A stretch of 64,000 nt of DNA, from assembly GCF_002051585.1 (NCBI RefSeq), contig NZ_MZGX01000001.1:211357-275356 (forward strand), given 5' to 3'. The position numbers and the translations under genes are program-made. The notes below the pieces were generated by a model. That model was given only the letters and a program-made list of their open reading frames with translations, made no database searches and was not told where the DNA came from. Shown piece by piece: positions 14,129 through 21,186 of this stretch; the first letter of the stretch is position 1, and each line of letters starts with the position of its first letter. This DNA comes from Ruminiclostridium hungatei (GTDB taxonomy: Bacteria > Bacillota > Clostridia > Acetivibrionales > DSM-1351).

Positions 14129-14431
14129 ATGGGAAGTTTATCACAGCTCAAAAAAGAATTGCAAAAGGGCAAAAGGTTTATAGTGCTTGACCATCAAAAG
14201 CCAGACTTAATTGGAACAGTCAGAGAGGTAAGCACCGTTCAAGGCAATGCCATTTATACCAAAATAGCAGACAATCCCGAACATAAGCATTCCATATGCA
14301 ATGGCGGCAGAGGTTTGAGAATGGATTACGCAAAAGCAAGCTGCTATGAGTTTGGCGACAGCATCAAATGGTTTGCGGCTCCTATCGGAACTGACGATAA
14401 CAGGCTGATTATGGAATTTAAGCTGCTATAA
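14129..14431 (+). CDS. 100-residue protein, unknown
   Basis: Start at ATG 14129 behind AGGAGGGTTTATCAG. A basic N-terminal helix (MGSLSQLKKELQKGKRF) precedes a beta-rich domain ending DDNRLIMEFKLL. The sequence is neutral, with single cysteines only. No family is recognised; it is likely translated from the array transcript. Confidence 0.58.
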   Translation: MGSLSQLKKELQKGKRFIVLDHQKPDLIGTVREVSTVQGNAIYTKIADNPEHKHSICNGGRGLRMDYAKASCYEFGDSIKWFAAPIGTDDNRLIMEFKLL

Positions 14432-14482
14432 GGCTTTATCAGCGGCCCGGCAAATCCGGGCCTGAAAGGAGGATATAATAAC

Positions 14483-14671
14483 ATGAATATCAAAAAGAAA
14501 AACCTGAAGGACCCGCCTGATTTTTGCTTCTGCTGCGGGAGAAGACTGGAAATCACGGAATACGTTCTTGATCTCGGAACAGCTGGGTCTACATTTGAAC
14601 TGTGCAGAAGCTGCCTTAATAGGCTTAAAATAAAGGCAGAAAAAGCATTAATTAAGGATGGGCCCGGTTAA
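14483..14671 (+). CDS. 62-residue zinc-finger-like protein
   Basis: It starts at 14483 after AAAGGAGGATATAATAAC. CFCCG at residues 15-19 and CRSC near residue 41 give a four-cysteine zinc site. The layout, CxxC-loop-CxxC with a basic helical tail, is typical of small treble-clef or ribbon proteins on phages and plasmids. The tail DGPG is encoded by the first half of the next hairpin module. Confidence 0.62.
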   Translation: MNIKKKNLKDPPDFCFCCGRRLEITEYVLDLGTAGSTFELCRSCLNRLKIKAEKALIKDGPG

Positions 14672-14698
14672 TTCCGGGTCTAAAAGGAGGTTTATCAA

Positions 14699-14911
14699 GT
14701 GGCACAAGAAAAACTCTATCATTGTTGCAATACCTGTAAGCATAAAGCGAATAATTTTTATGATTGCACTATCCCGAAAGAATGCCTTAATGGGTTTAGC
14801 GCTTACGAGCCAAACGAAGAAATGGCGAAGCAAGAAGCGGAAGAGGCTTTATCAGTACTCAAAAATATGCCGAGCCCGGCGGTAATTCCGGGCGGAAGGA
14901 GCAGATTATGA
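14699..14911 (+). CDS. 70-residue Cys-rich protein
   Basis: GTG start at 14699, nine bases after AAAGGAGG. Cysteines at HCCNTCKHK (residues 8-15) and CTIPKEC (near 23-29) probably bind zinc; an acidic helix (EPNEEMAKQEAEEALSVL) follows. A second frame over the same bases is less well supported because it begins inside the hairpin. The 3' end overlaps the next start by 4 bases. Confidence 0.58.
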   Translation: MAQEKLYHCCNTCKHKANNFYDCTIPKECLNGFSAYEPNEEMAKQEAEEALSVLKNMPSPAVIPGGRSRL

Positions 14912-15186
14912 TACGACAAATGGAAGTAATAAATAGATATCCATATGGAGTACCAACAGCCACAAGCTTTATCAAGGTAACAGGCGAGGATGGCGTATTT
15001 TATGACATTGTTAGGTCATTCGACAGCCAGAAACACAGAGGAATGTTGCAGGATGAAGGCTATGAAGCCGAGGTTGTGCCACCAAAGGTTGTGCCTTCCT
15101 GTACAATGAGAGATTTTACAAATGGTCTTGGAAGTTATATGCCTGTTGTGTTTAGAGATGGCGGGGATTTTTACCATAAGCCGTAA
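14908..15186 (+). CDS. 92-residue protein, unknown
   Basis: It starts MIRQMEVINRYPYG at 14908 behind GGAAGGAGCAGATT and overlaps the previous gene by 4 bases. Beta-rich first half with a Val/Pro-rich segment (AEVVPPKVVPSC). Its stop shares a base with the following ATG (TAATG), so the next peptide is probably made by reinitiation. Confidence 0.58.
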   Translation: MIRQMEVINRYPYGVPTATSFIKVTGEDGVFYDIVRSFDSQKHRGMLQDEGYEAEVVPPKVVPSCTMRDFTNGLGSYMPVVFRDGGDFYHKP

Positions 15187-15332
15187 TGCAGATTGGTATA
15201 TATGGGCATCCAACAGGATTTACCCTCTGGCAAGTTCCCAGCTTCGGCAACTTTATCAAGCACACTGATAGAGGCGAGAGGGCAGTAATGGGTTTATCAG
15301 CGGTCCGGTTAATTCCGGGAAAGGGTATATAA
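15186..15332 (+). CDS. 48-residue peptide, coupled to the gene upstream
   Basis: The ATG at 15186-15188 overlaps the previous stop in a TAATG arrangement. The product MQIGIYGHPTGFTLWQ continues through a TTTATCA and CCGG module, which encodes the tail (LIPGKGI). No independent ribosome site is present, so expression would need coupling. Function unknown; moderate risk of being spurious. Confidence 0.4.
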   Translation: MQIGIYGHPTGFTLWQVPSFGNFIKHTDRGERAVMGLSAVRLIPGKGI

Positions 15333-15409
15333 TAATTTCAATCCACACTTTTCCCGTGACAACCTTGGTTTACCAAATTCATAATTTTATTTCAAGGAGG
15401 AATTGCAAC

Positions 15410-16234
15410 GTGAGAGCAGCTATTTACACACGCGTAAGCACCGAGGAGCAGGCTCGTGAAGGCTATTCCCTGGCAGCCCAGGAAAAAGTTTTGCGTGATT
15501 ATTGCGAGCTTAAAAATATAGAGGTTATAGAAGTATATTCAGATGAGGGCATTTCCGCAGGAACTATGATAAAACGTCCGGACATGCTAAGAATGCTTTC
15601 AGATGCGAGGGAGTATAAATTCGATTTTATTCTTGTTTGGAAATTGACCAGGTTTAGTAGAAATTTAAAGGATTTGCTTAATACTTGTGACGAACTCGAA
15701 AGACACGGAGTTTATCTGCAAAGTTTTTCTGAAAACTTTGACGGCAAAACACCCGCAGGACGACTAATGCGCGGAGTGTTGGGCCTTATGGGGCAATTTG
15801 AAAGAGAGGTCTTATCTGAAAATGTTATTCTCGGTTTAACTGAGCGTGCATATGGGGGTGCAAGGACATGCAGTCAACTTCTTGGCTATGATGTAATCAA
15901 AGGTGGCAGTATGACTGTTAATCAAACTGAGGCAGAGATAGTCAAATTTATTTTTAGTACATACCTGAAGTACAAAAATTTAACTGAGGTTGCGTCATTA
16001 TGTCGCCAAAAGGGTTTCCGTGGCAAACGTGGCAGGAAATTTGATGCATTCAAGATTGAGGTAATACTTACCCGTTTTGTATATGCGGGGTTTTACAATT
16101 GGCATAATAAGCCACTAAAAGGAGATTTCGAGCCAATCATTAGTATCAAAACATACAACAAGACACAACAATTGTTAAAGGCTCAAGGTTCAATCGTCGG
16201 CAGAAATCGTAAACACGAACTCGTATTTTTGTAG
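15410..16234 (+). CDS. Serine recombinase, C-terminally truncated
   Basis: A 274-residue resolvase/integrase-family recombinase. The N-terminal catalytic domain has S10 in IYTRVSTEEQAREG, and further on WKLTRFSRN and MGQFEREV, which carry conserved Arg and Glu. The recombinase domain then begins (LLGYDVIKGG to YAGFYNW). Large serine integrases are usually 450 residues or more, with a zinc ribbon and coiled coil; here translation stops at RKHELVFL, where the zinc ribbon would begin. GTG start 15410 follows AAGGAGGAATTGCAAC. It may be a decayed integrase. Confidence 0.85.
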   Translation: MRAAIYTRVSTEEQAREGYSLAAQEKVLRDYCELKNIEVIEVYSDEGISAGTMIKRPDMLRMLSDAREYKFDFILVWKLTRFSRNLKDLLNTCDELERHGVYLQSFSENFDGKTPAGRLMRGVLGLMGQFEREVLSENVILGLTERAYGGARTCSQLLGYDVIKGGSMTVNQTEAEIVKFIFSTYLKYKNLTEVASLCRQKGFRGKRGRKFDAFKIEVILTRFVYAGFYNWHNKPLKGDFEPIISIKTYNKTQQLLKAQGSIVGRNRKHELVFL

Positions 16235-16319
16235 TGATGGCTTTAGATTCTCACTCATAGGTTTATCTGTGCTTAAAATAATTCGGGGCAATTCCCCACG
16301 CGCGCGTACTACACATATT

Positions 16320-16422
16320 TAAGTTTTTATATTTATTTTATTATATATTACTAAGGGTATATACCTTCTCCTTCTCCTAACCTACTATATTTAAATATAG
16401 TATATATTATATATGTAGGTTA
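16320..16422. other. AT-rich tract before the decamer array
   Basis: About 100 bases are almost pure A and T, including the nested palindrome TATATTTAAATATA, broken by one CT-rich run near 16370. Such a tract beside ordered repeats resembles the DNA-unwinding part of an origin or a recombination site. No gene is seen from 16235 to 16531. Confidence 0.45.
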
Positions 16423-16423
16423 A

Positions 16424-16503
16424 CGGCGTTTTGCGGTGAAATGCGGCGTTCTTCGGTGATGTTCGGTGATTGTCGGTGATGTTCGGCGTTTTGCGGTGTT
16501 ACA
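16424..16503 (+). repeat. Eight tandem 10-bp repeats
   Basis: Eight consecutive decamers all begin CGG and mostly follow CGG(T/C)G(A/T)NNTT: CGGCGTTTTG, CGGTGAAATG, CGGCGTTCTT, CGGTGATGTT, CGGTGATTGT, CGGTGATGTT, CGGCGTTTTG, CGGTGTTACA. The 10-bp step puts each unit on the same helical face, as in protein-binding iterons or partition sites. They end 28 bases before the next start codon. Confidence 0.75.
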
Positions 16504-16531
16504 AATATTTACAGTGAAAGGATGTGATTCT

Positions 16532-16723
16532 ATGACGAATGCACAGGCTCAGGGATATGCTGTTGTAGCGTTAAGCCGGTTAATTGCAGCAGGACGCATT
16601 AAAGGCAATCGGGCAGAATTATGCCGCCTGCTCGACCGGAAGATGTATGATCTGATGGATATCATGTTTGAAGAAGAGGCCGAGGAAAAAGCCGGAAGAA
16701 TTTTAGAGGGGAGAGTGGTTTAA
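16532..16723 (+). CDS. 63-residue protein paired with the recombinase
   Basis: It starts MTNAQAQGYAVVALSRL at 16532 after AAAGGATGTGATTCT. Helical throughout, with a basic middle (AAGRIKGNRAELCRLLDRKM) and an acidic tail. Its stop touches the recombinase ATG, so the two are co-translated. It could bind the decamer array just upstream or assist the recombinase; both ideas are inference. Confidence 0.6.
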   Translation: MTNAQAQGYAVVALSRLIAAGRIKGNRAELCRLLDRKMYDLMDIMFEEEAEEKAGRILEGRVV

Positions 16724-17308
16724 ATGCTTAAACTACCAAAAATTATTGACCAAAAGTCTGTCAAAAAAATGCTGGCACAGATCAACGCCGACTGCCCAAC
16801 CGGCGCCAGAAACTATGCAATAATCATTATGATGTATCGTGCTGGCCTGCGTGTACAGGAGATATGCGATTTAGGTTTATCTGACTGCAATTTTGAAACG
16901 GGGCTAATATACGTCCAGCAGGGCAAAGGTGGCAAGGACCGGTATGTGCCTATGGATGATGACATTGAAAAATCATTAAAGGCCTGGTTTGCTGTCCGGC
17001 CAGAAAGCCAGTTAGTATTTTGCACGCTTGAAGGCGGTCAGTTGATGCAGAGATACATTAGGGAAGTCTGCTACAGAATATCTGAGAAAGCCGGCGTATT
17101 TATCCAGGACGGCGCTGTAAAAAAGCCTGTAAGCCCTCATAAGCTTAGACATACCTTTTTGACAGAGGTTTTGAGAGAAGGCACTGTAAACATCCGAGAG
17201 GTGCAGGAGCTGGCCGGACACAGTAGCTTAAACACAACAATGGTATATACCCATGTGGTTATGGATGAGCTGCAGGAGAAAATTAAGAAAAGGAAGGGAA
17301 TTACCTGA
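16724..17308 (+). CDS. Tyrosine recombinase, catalytic domain only
   Basis: A 194-residue XerC/D-type recombinase with all catalytic residues: R43 (AGLRVQEICDL), K71 (KGGKDR), H139 and R142 (HKLRH), H166 (LAGHSS) and the nucleophile Y175 (TTMVYTH). It begins almost directly at the catalytic domain and lacks the N-terminal SAM-like core-binding domain of about 100 residues, so it is unusually short. It could excise or integrate the element, invert DNA or resolve multimers, possibly with help from the 63-residue partner. Confidence 0.88.
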   Translation: MLKLPKIIDQKSVKKMLAQINADCPTGARNYAIIIMMYRAGLRVQEICDLGLSDCNFETGLIYVQQGKGGKDRYVPMDDDIEKSLKAWFAVRPESQLVFCTLEGGQLMQRYIREVCYRISEKAGVFIQDGAVKKPVSPHKLRHTFLTEVLREGTVNIREVQELAGHSSLNTTMVYTHVVMDELQEKIKKRKGIT

Positions 17309-17343
17309 TTTAGTCGACATGAGAGAATTCCCAACGCTTGGAA

Positions 17344-17607
17344 TTACATTTTGTATAGAAACCACTTGCAAGAAGCAATCTCATACTTCAACTCATATAT
17401 TTTTTCTGTATTGTCAACAACGCTTTGACATTTATATAAATACATACGGTTTCCTGCAATCTTCTCTTCCTCCACAGTTATGATTCTGCCCACTCTTATT
17501 ATAATGCAATCATCACCGTCGGATGCAAACTTAAATTTAACAGGATTAGGTTTTCCTGCCGTTGTAAACCACGCTATCATTTCTACCGGCCTCATTAAAA
17601 CTTTCAT
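17344..17607 (-). CDS. Small protein downstream of Y-family polymerase
   Basis: An 87-residue protein starting MKVLMRPVEMIAWFTTAG at 17607 after AGGTAGGTGCAGA. Strand-rich with a mid-chain II(I/V)RVGRIITVEEEKIAG segment. Clostridial Y-family polymerases are often encoded with a small accessory protein, and this gene follows the polymerase by 11 bases in the same direction, so an SOS-induced accessory role is likely though unproven. Confidence 0.65.
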   Translation of the reverse strand: MKVLMRPVEMIAWFTTAGKPNPVKFKFASDGDDCIIIRVGRIITVEEEKIAGNRMYLYKCQSVVDNTEKIYELKYEIASCKWFLYKM

Positions 17608-17618
17608 TCTGCACCTAC

Positions 17619-18866
17619 CTATAATATACTGGTCATCATTGTATACTCTTCTGCCGGAACTCCTCCACTTACAGGAGAATATCCGGAATGTAAAAAACAG
17701 GAACGAAACACGGACCGGGTTCCATGCTGCATACGGATACTATCTATGGCAGCATCCAGTTGCTTTTTCTTCTCATCGTATTTTTCAAATAATGACAGCT
17801 GTACAAAATCATTTCCGCAAAACTCACTAACTCTTACTCCAAGTTTACGTATATTTTGCCCTTGCCATAACTGATTGAAGAGCATGCATGCAGCCTGATA
17901 TATATCATTAGTACAATCGGTAGCAGCGGCGAATTTGTGCTGGTGCCCGCAGTGTACAAATTCATTACTGGTTATTGATACAGCAACCAAACGTGCACAG
18001 TATTTTGCTTGCCTGAGTCTCATACAAACGGTTTCTGTGAGGGATAATAGCACTTTATATGCATCTTCTCTGCTGTCTACATCATGTCCGATAGTTGTGG
18101 AATTTCCAATGCCTTTCATAGGCGGACGGCCGTCAGAAGCAACATCTGAGCTTTCGATTCCGTTTGCATACTCGCGCATAACTTTCCCGTAACTTTTAAA
18201 ATAATACGACAGAACTGAAGGGTCTGCCTGAGCTAACTGCCCAATAGTGTATATCCCAAGTTTATGCAATTTAGGGATAGTAGCACGTCCTATTCCATAC
18301 AGGTCACCTACCGGTAAGGGCCACATTTTTTTAGGTATTTCATCCTTCCACAACGTATGTACCATATCCGGTTTCTTTAAATCTCCTGCGATTTTAGCAA
18401 GCAGTTTGTTGTTGGATATACCGATATTTACTGTAAATCCCAACTCCTGCTTTATCCGGTCCTTGATTGTATGAGCAGCAGCAGCAGGGTCGGGCCAAAT
18501 ACGCTCCATACATGTGAAATCCAGAAAGCATTCATCAATACTAAAAATTTGGATATTAGGTGAGTACTCTTCTAAGAGCCGTATCATAGCTGCACTGCAT
18601 TGCATATAGAGGTCATACCTGGGTGGAACGACGACTATACTTGGACACCGTTGCCGTACTGCATAAAGAGATTCACCAGTCTGTATTTGATAAGCTTTAG
18701 CTGGAATGCTCTTGGCCAAAACAATTCCATGCCTGGAAGTCTCATCGCCGCCCACGACAGAGGGTATCTTCCGGAGATCAACAGTATCTCCGTGTTGAAG
18801 TCTCCATGTGGCCTCCCAAGATAAATATGCACTATTAACATCGATATGAAAAATAATCCTATCCAT
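17619..18866 (-). CDS. Y-family DNA polymerase (DinB/UmuC type)
   Basis: A 415-residue translesion polymerase. The palm carries the first catalytic Asp in IIFHIDVNSAYLSWEA and the second acidic pair in SIDECFLDFT; the helix-hairpin-helix (GDLYGIGRATIPKLHKLGIYTIGQL, in parts) and a little-finger domain follow. It copies damaged DNA. Start at 18866 behind GGTGGCTAATTTT; the longer frame to 18932 runs through the LexA box. Chromosomal or element-borne is uncertain, because it lies between the recombinase and tRNA-Trp. Confidence 0.9.
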   Translation of the reverse strand: MDRIIFHIDVNSAYLSWEATWRLQHGDTVDLRKIPSVVGGDETSRHGIVLAKSIPAKAYQIQTGESLYAVRQRCPSIVVVPPRYDLYMQCSAAMIRLLEEYSPNIQIFSIDECFLDFTCMERIWPDPAAAAHTIKDRIKQELGFTVNIGISNNKLLAKIAGDLKKPDMVHTLWKDEIPKKMWPLPVGDLYGIGRATIPKLHKLGIYTIGQLAQADPSVLSYYFKSYGKVMREYANGIESSDVASDGRPPMKGIGNSTTIGHDVDSREDAYKVLLSLTETVCMRLRQAKYCARLVAVSITSNEFVHCGHQHKFAAATDCTNDIYQAACMLFNQLWQGQNIRKLGVRVSEFCGNDFVQLSLFEKYDEKKKQLDAAIDSIRMQHGTRSVFRSCFLHSGYSPVSGGVPAEEYTMMTSIL

Positions 18867-18884
18867 AAAATTAGCCACCATTCC

Positions 18885-18898
18885 AGAACGTTTGTTCG
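18885..18898 (-). promoter_or_regulatory. LexA (SOS) box
   Basis: On the minus strand CGAACAAACGTTCT matches the Gram-positive LexA consensus CGAACRNRYGTTYC at 13 of 14 positions. It lies 19 bases before the polymerase start, so the polymerase operon should be induced by DNA damage. Confidence 0.82.
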
Positions 18899-18967
18899 AT
18901 TTTATTATATGATGGGAAGGTGAAATTATCAATAGAATTAAATACCATAGGAATAATTACCAGAAAT

Positions 18968-19008
18968 GAGCAAACAAAAAGCGGCAGCCGTAGCTCCGCT
19001 TTTTGCTC
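18968..19008. terminator. Bidirectional terminator-like hairpin
   Basis: AAAAAGCGG (18976-18984) and CCGCTTTTT (18996-19004) pair perfectly, extended by GAGC and GCTC. The T-run lies in the arm itself, giving termination in either direction. Remaining bases to 19240 hold only short repeats. Confidence 0.65.
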
Positions 19009-19162
19009 CCATCCCTTAAAACCTCAAGAGAGAAGGAATCCTGTTTTTGGGATAATAAAATTATAACAAAGCTTGTATTGTTTGGCAACATATAGTAGAT
19101 TTATAATATAAATTGCATAAGAACAGTTAGAGAAATAAAAGAAAATTCGCAAAGGAATATTT

Positions 19163-19213
19163 GATGTATTCAGATGTATTTTAATGAATAGCCTGTCAAC
19201 AAAGCGTCAACAA
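19163..19213 (+). repeat. Two pairs of short direct repeats near tRNA-Trp
   Basis: GATGTATT occurs at 19163 and 19173, and GTCAACAA at 19195 and 19206, spacings of 10 and 11 bases. Helically phased repeats beside a tRNA 3' end resemble integrase arm sites. This is circumstantial. Confidence 0.4.
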
Positions 19214-19240
19214 GCAACTTTATGTGAATTAAACTGATAA

Positions 19241-19275
19241 CATAAGAAAAGCCCAGAACCATTGAAATTCTGGAC
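19241..19275 (-). terminator. Terminator of tRNA-Trp
   Basis: CCAGAA (19253-19258) and TTCTGG (19268-19273) form a hairpin, followed on the minus strand by GCTTTTCTTATG. The tail matches the two phage twin-hairpin terminators. Confidence 0.7.
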
Positions 19276-19283
19276 TTTTTACT

Positions 19284-19359
19284 TGGCAGGGGAGACAGGA
19301 CTTGAACCCGCAGCCGACGGTTTTGGAGACCGCTACTCTACCAATTGCGCTACTCCCCT
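19284..19359 (-). tRNA. tRNA-Trp (anticodon CCA)
   Basis: A complete cloverleaf on the minus strand: acceptor AGGGGAG/CTCCCCT, anticodon loop CTCCAAA giving CCA, T-arm GGGTTCAAGTCCT and an encoded CCA 3' end at 19284-19286. It reads tryptophan codons. Its 3' end faces the accessory element, which is the usual side for phage integration. Confidence 0.93.
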
Positions 19360-19371
19360 AAGACGAATATT

Positions 19372-19401
19372 AGTATACAATACAGCTTGTACACTTGTCA
19401 A
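19372..19401 (-). promoter_or_regulatory. tRNA-Trp promoter
   Basis: On the minus strand TTGACA (19396-19401), an 18-base spacer and TATACT (19372-19377) lie 13 bases before the tRNA 5' end. Confidence 0.7.
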
Positions 19402-19521
19402 TGGCTAAACTGAGAATTAGACTGAATTAAACTGAGAACCTGGTTTGGCGAGAAAGAGGAAGCTAATTTCCAATTTTCGACTCTGTTATTTCCAGTATTT
19501 ATAAAAATATTGCTCCTTGGC

Positions 19522-19550
19522 TTGAAAAAGGGTATTATTAAAAGTAGAAT
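19522..19550 (+). promoter_or_regulatory. Promoter of the DUF881 pair
   Basis: TTGAAA (19522-19527), 17-base spacer, TAGAAT (19545-19550), 65 bases before the first DUF881 start. Nothing else is visible between this and tRNA-Trp. Confidence 0.6.
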
Positions 19551-19615
19551 ATTTTAAGAAATAAAACGGCAGAATAAATGGTTTGGCAAATTAAGAAACT
19601 TAAAATGAGGCAGCT

Positions 19616-20362
19616 ATGAAATTTAAGGACAATTTATTTATTCTATTTATAATATTTTTACTGCTGGGTACTCTGGCCACCATCCAGATCAGGAGTACCA
19701 TGGGTATGCAGCGTCAGAACGCTGAAATCCTGGATCTGAACAAATTAATGGGACAGCTTGATTCCAGAACAAAACAGGGAGAAGCCTACAAGGCGGATAT
19801 AGCCAAGCTGGAAAATGATATGGAAGCCTTTATAAAAGCTTCTTCCAATAACATTGCCAATGCTGAATCCAAGCAGGAGCTTGATAAATTGAGATTGATA
19901 TGCGGCCTTACGGATGTGAGGGGTAATGGAGTGGTGGTAACCCTGAACGATGCAAATGAAGCGTATGCCGCAAGAGCAGGGGATGATTCCGTTATGGATT
20001 ACATTATCCATGACCTGGATATCCTGCATGTTGTGAATCATTTGAGAATGGGCGGAGCACAGGCCATAGCCATAAATAATGAACGCATAATTTCCACCAG
20101 CGAGCAGGTATGTGCAGGGCCTACCATAAAAGTCAACAGCAATCGATACGCGGTTCCATATGAAATAAAAGCAATCGGTGATTCTGATGAGCTTTACAAT
20201 ACCCTTAAGGACAGCGGAATCCTTGATGAAATGACCACCCTCGGCAAGAGAGTGAGCATAACCAGGGAAAAAGATATTGAAATTCCCAAGTTTTCCAACG
20301 ACATCAGCAGGTTGATTTCAAAATTGGAGGTTGTAAATAATGAAAGCAAAAAGGGTAAGTAG
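19616..20362 (+). CDS. DUF881 family membrane-anchored protein
   Basis: A 248-residue protein with one N-terminal membrane helix (residues 7-22, LFILFIIFLLLGTLA), a coiled coil (about 30-85) and the DUF881 domain, recognisable by LTDVRGNGVVVTLND, then DLDILHVVNHLRMGGAQAIAINNERI. Members (B. subtilis YlxW/YlxX type) are extracytoplasmic and often lie near division or sporulation genes; biochemical function is unknown. The 3' end overlaps the second paralogue by 23 bases, so the two probably act together. Confidence 0.85.
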   Translation: MKFKDNLFILFIIFLLLGTLATIQIRSTMGMQRQNAEILDLNKLMGQLDSRTKQGEAYKADIAKLENDMEAFIKASSNNIANAESKQELDKLRLICGLTDVRGNGVVVTLNDANEAYAARAGDDSVMDYIIHDLDILHVVNHLRMGGAQAIAINNERIISTSEQVCAGPTIKVNSNRYAVPYEIKAIGDSDELYNTLKDSGILDEMTTLGKRVSITREKDIEIPKFSNDISRLISKLEVVNNESKKGK

Positions 20363-21041
20363 AAATATATCGATAGCATTAATATGCGTTATTTTGGGGC
20401 TGGCATTGTCCTGGCAGTTTCAGAGCATCAGGAACAATGCGAAGGTAATGAATCTCGAAAGCCAGAAAAAGGATGACCTTGTAGTCAAAATACTTAACGA
20501 GCAGAAAAACAACGAAAACCTGCGGGCAAAGCTTACCGAACTTCAGACGCAGCTTGACAAATTTGAAAATGCAAGAGGAAATTCCGATGAAAACTTAAAA
20601 CTGCTGACGGATGAAATCCAGAAGCTCAGAACGGTTGCAGGCTTGACGGATGTCAAGGGCAGGGGTGTCATAGTGACCTTCGCAAAGGAAGACGCCATAA
20701 ATGTGGAGGATGACGACCTCCTGTTCGTGCTCAATGAACTCAGGGCCACAGATGCACAGGCACTGGCCATCAATGACCAGCGGATAATTGACACCACTGA
20801 GGTAAGAGTTGCCGGAGGGTACATCATGGTTAACGGCAGGCATGTAACACCGCCTTATGTCATAAAGGCCATTGTTGACCCGGATAATGCAGTAAACGCG
20901 TTGAATATGATAGGGGGCTCCCTTGAAAAAATAAGGCTTTTTATTGATGTGAAGGTTGAAAAATCCAATAATCTTGAAATTCCCAAAATAAGTGAGGAAC
21001 TCATAAGAACGGACAAATTGAAGCAGGCGGAAAAGGATTGA
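20340..21041 (+). CDS. DUF881 family protein, paralogue
   Basis: A 233-residue relative of the gene before it: an N-terminal helix (SIALICVILGLALSW), a coiled coil (about 35-85), then GLTDVKGRGVIVTFA and DLLFVLNELRATDAQALAINDQRI. The start at 20340 follows GGAGGTTGTAAATA and lies inside the upstream gene, giving coupled translation. It ends before a strong terminator, so the pair forms a two-gene operon. Confidence 0.85.
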   Translation: MKAKRVSRNISIALICVILGLALSWQFQSIRNNAKVMNLESQKKDDLVVKILNEQKNNENLRAKLTELQTQLDKFENARGNSDENLKLLTDEIQKLRTVAGLTDVKGRGVIVTFAKEDAINVEDDDLLFVLNELRATDAQALAINDQRIIDTTEVRVAGGYIMVNGRHVTPPYVIKAIVDPDNAVNALNMIGGSLEKIRLFIDVKVEKSNNLEIPKISEELIRTDKLKQAEKD

Positions 21042-21056
21042 CAGGCATAAGCCGGG

Positions 21057-21102
21057 GAGCTCGGGAGTGTGATAAAACATCATGCTCCCGGGCTCTTTTT
21101 TT
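21057..21102 (+). terminator. Strong rho-independent terminator
   Basis: An 11-bp stem (GAGCTCGGGAG against CTCCCGGGCTC, one G-T pair) is followed by seven T residues. It closes the DUF881 operon. Confidence 0.9.
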
Positions 21103-21186
21103 GTTCTCAAATACACAGAAAGCTTATATAAATAAATATGAATATTTTTTTATAATGCACTAATTACGTCAATGGGGGTAATTGAA

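Larger units (their letters stand above)
13675..15320 (+). repeat. Recurrent CCGG hairpin and TTTATCA module between small genes
   Basis: Between most genes here lie a short hairpin of CCCGG-N-CCGGG type (for example near 13708, 14065, 14449, 14661, 14875 and 15301) and the heptamer TTTATCA (near 13676, 14121, 14149, 14436, 14691, 14848, 14968, 15251 and 15294). An AGGAGG-type site follows each hairpin. Parts of the module are translated as C-terminal tails such as IPGG or DGPG. It looks like one duplicated leader. Confidence 0.6.

Noticed and set aside
14658..14885. Alternative frame over the 70-residue Cys-rich gene
   Set aside because: Begins inside the hairpin module without a ribosome site; the GTG at 14699 has an excellent one.
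16424..16503. CRISPR array
   Set aside because: Units are 10 bp with no spacers and no cas genes; tandem protein-binding repeats fit better.
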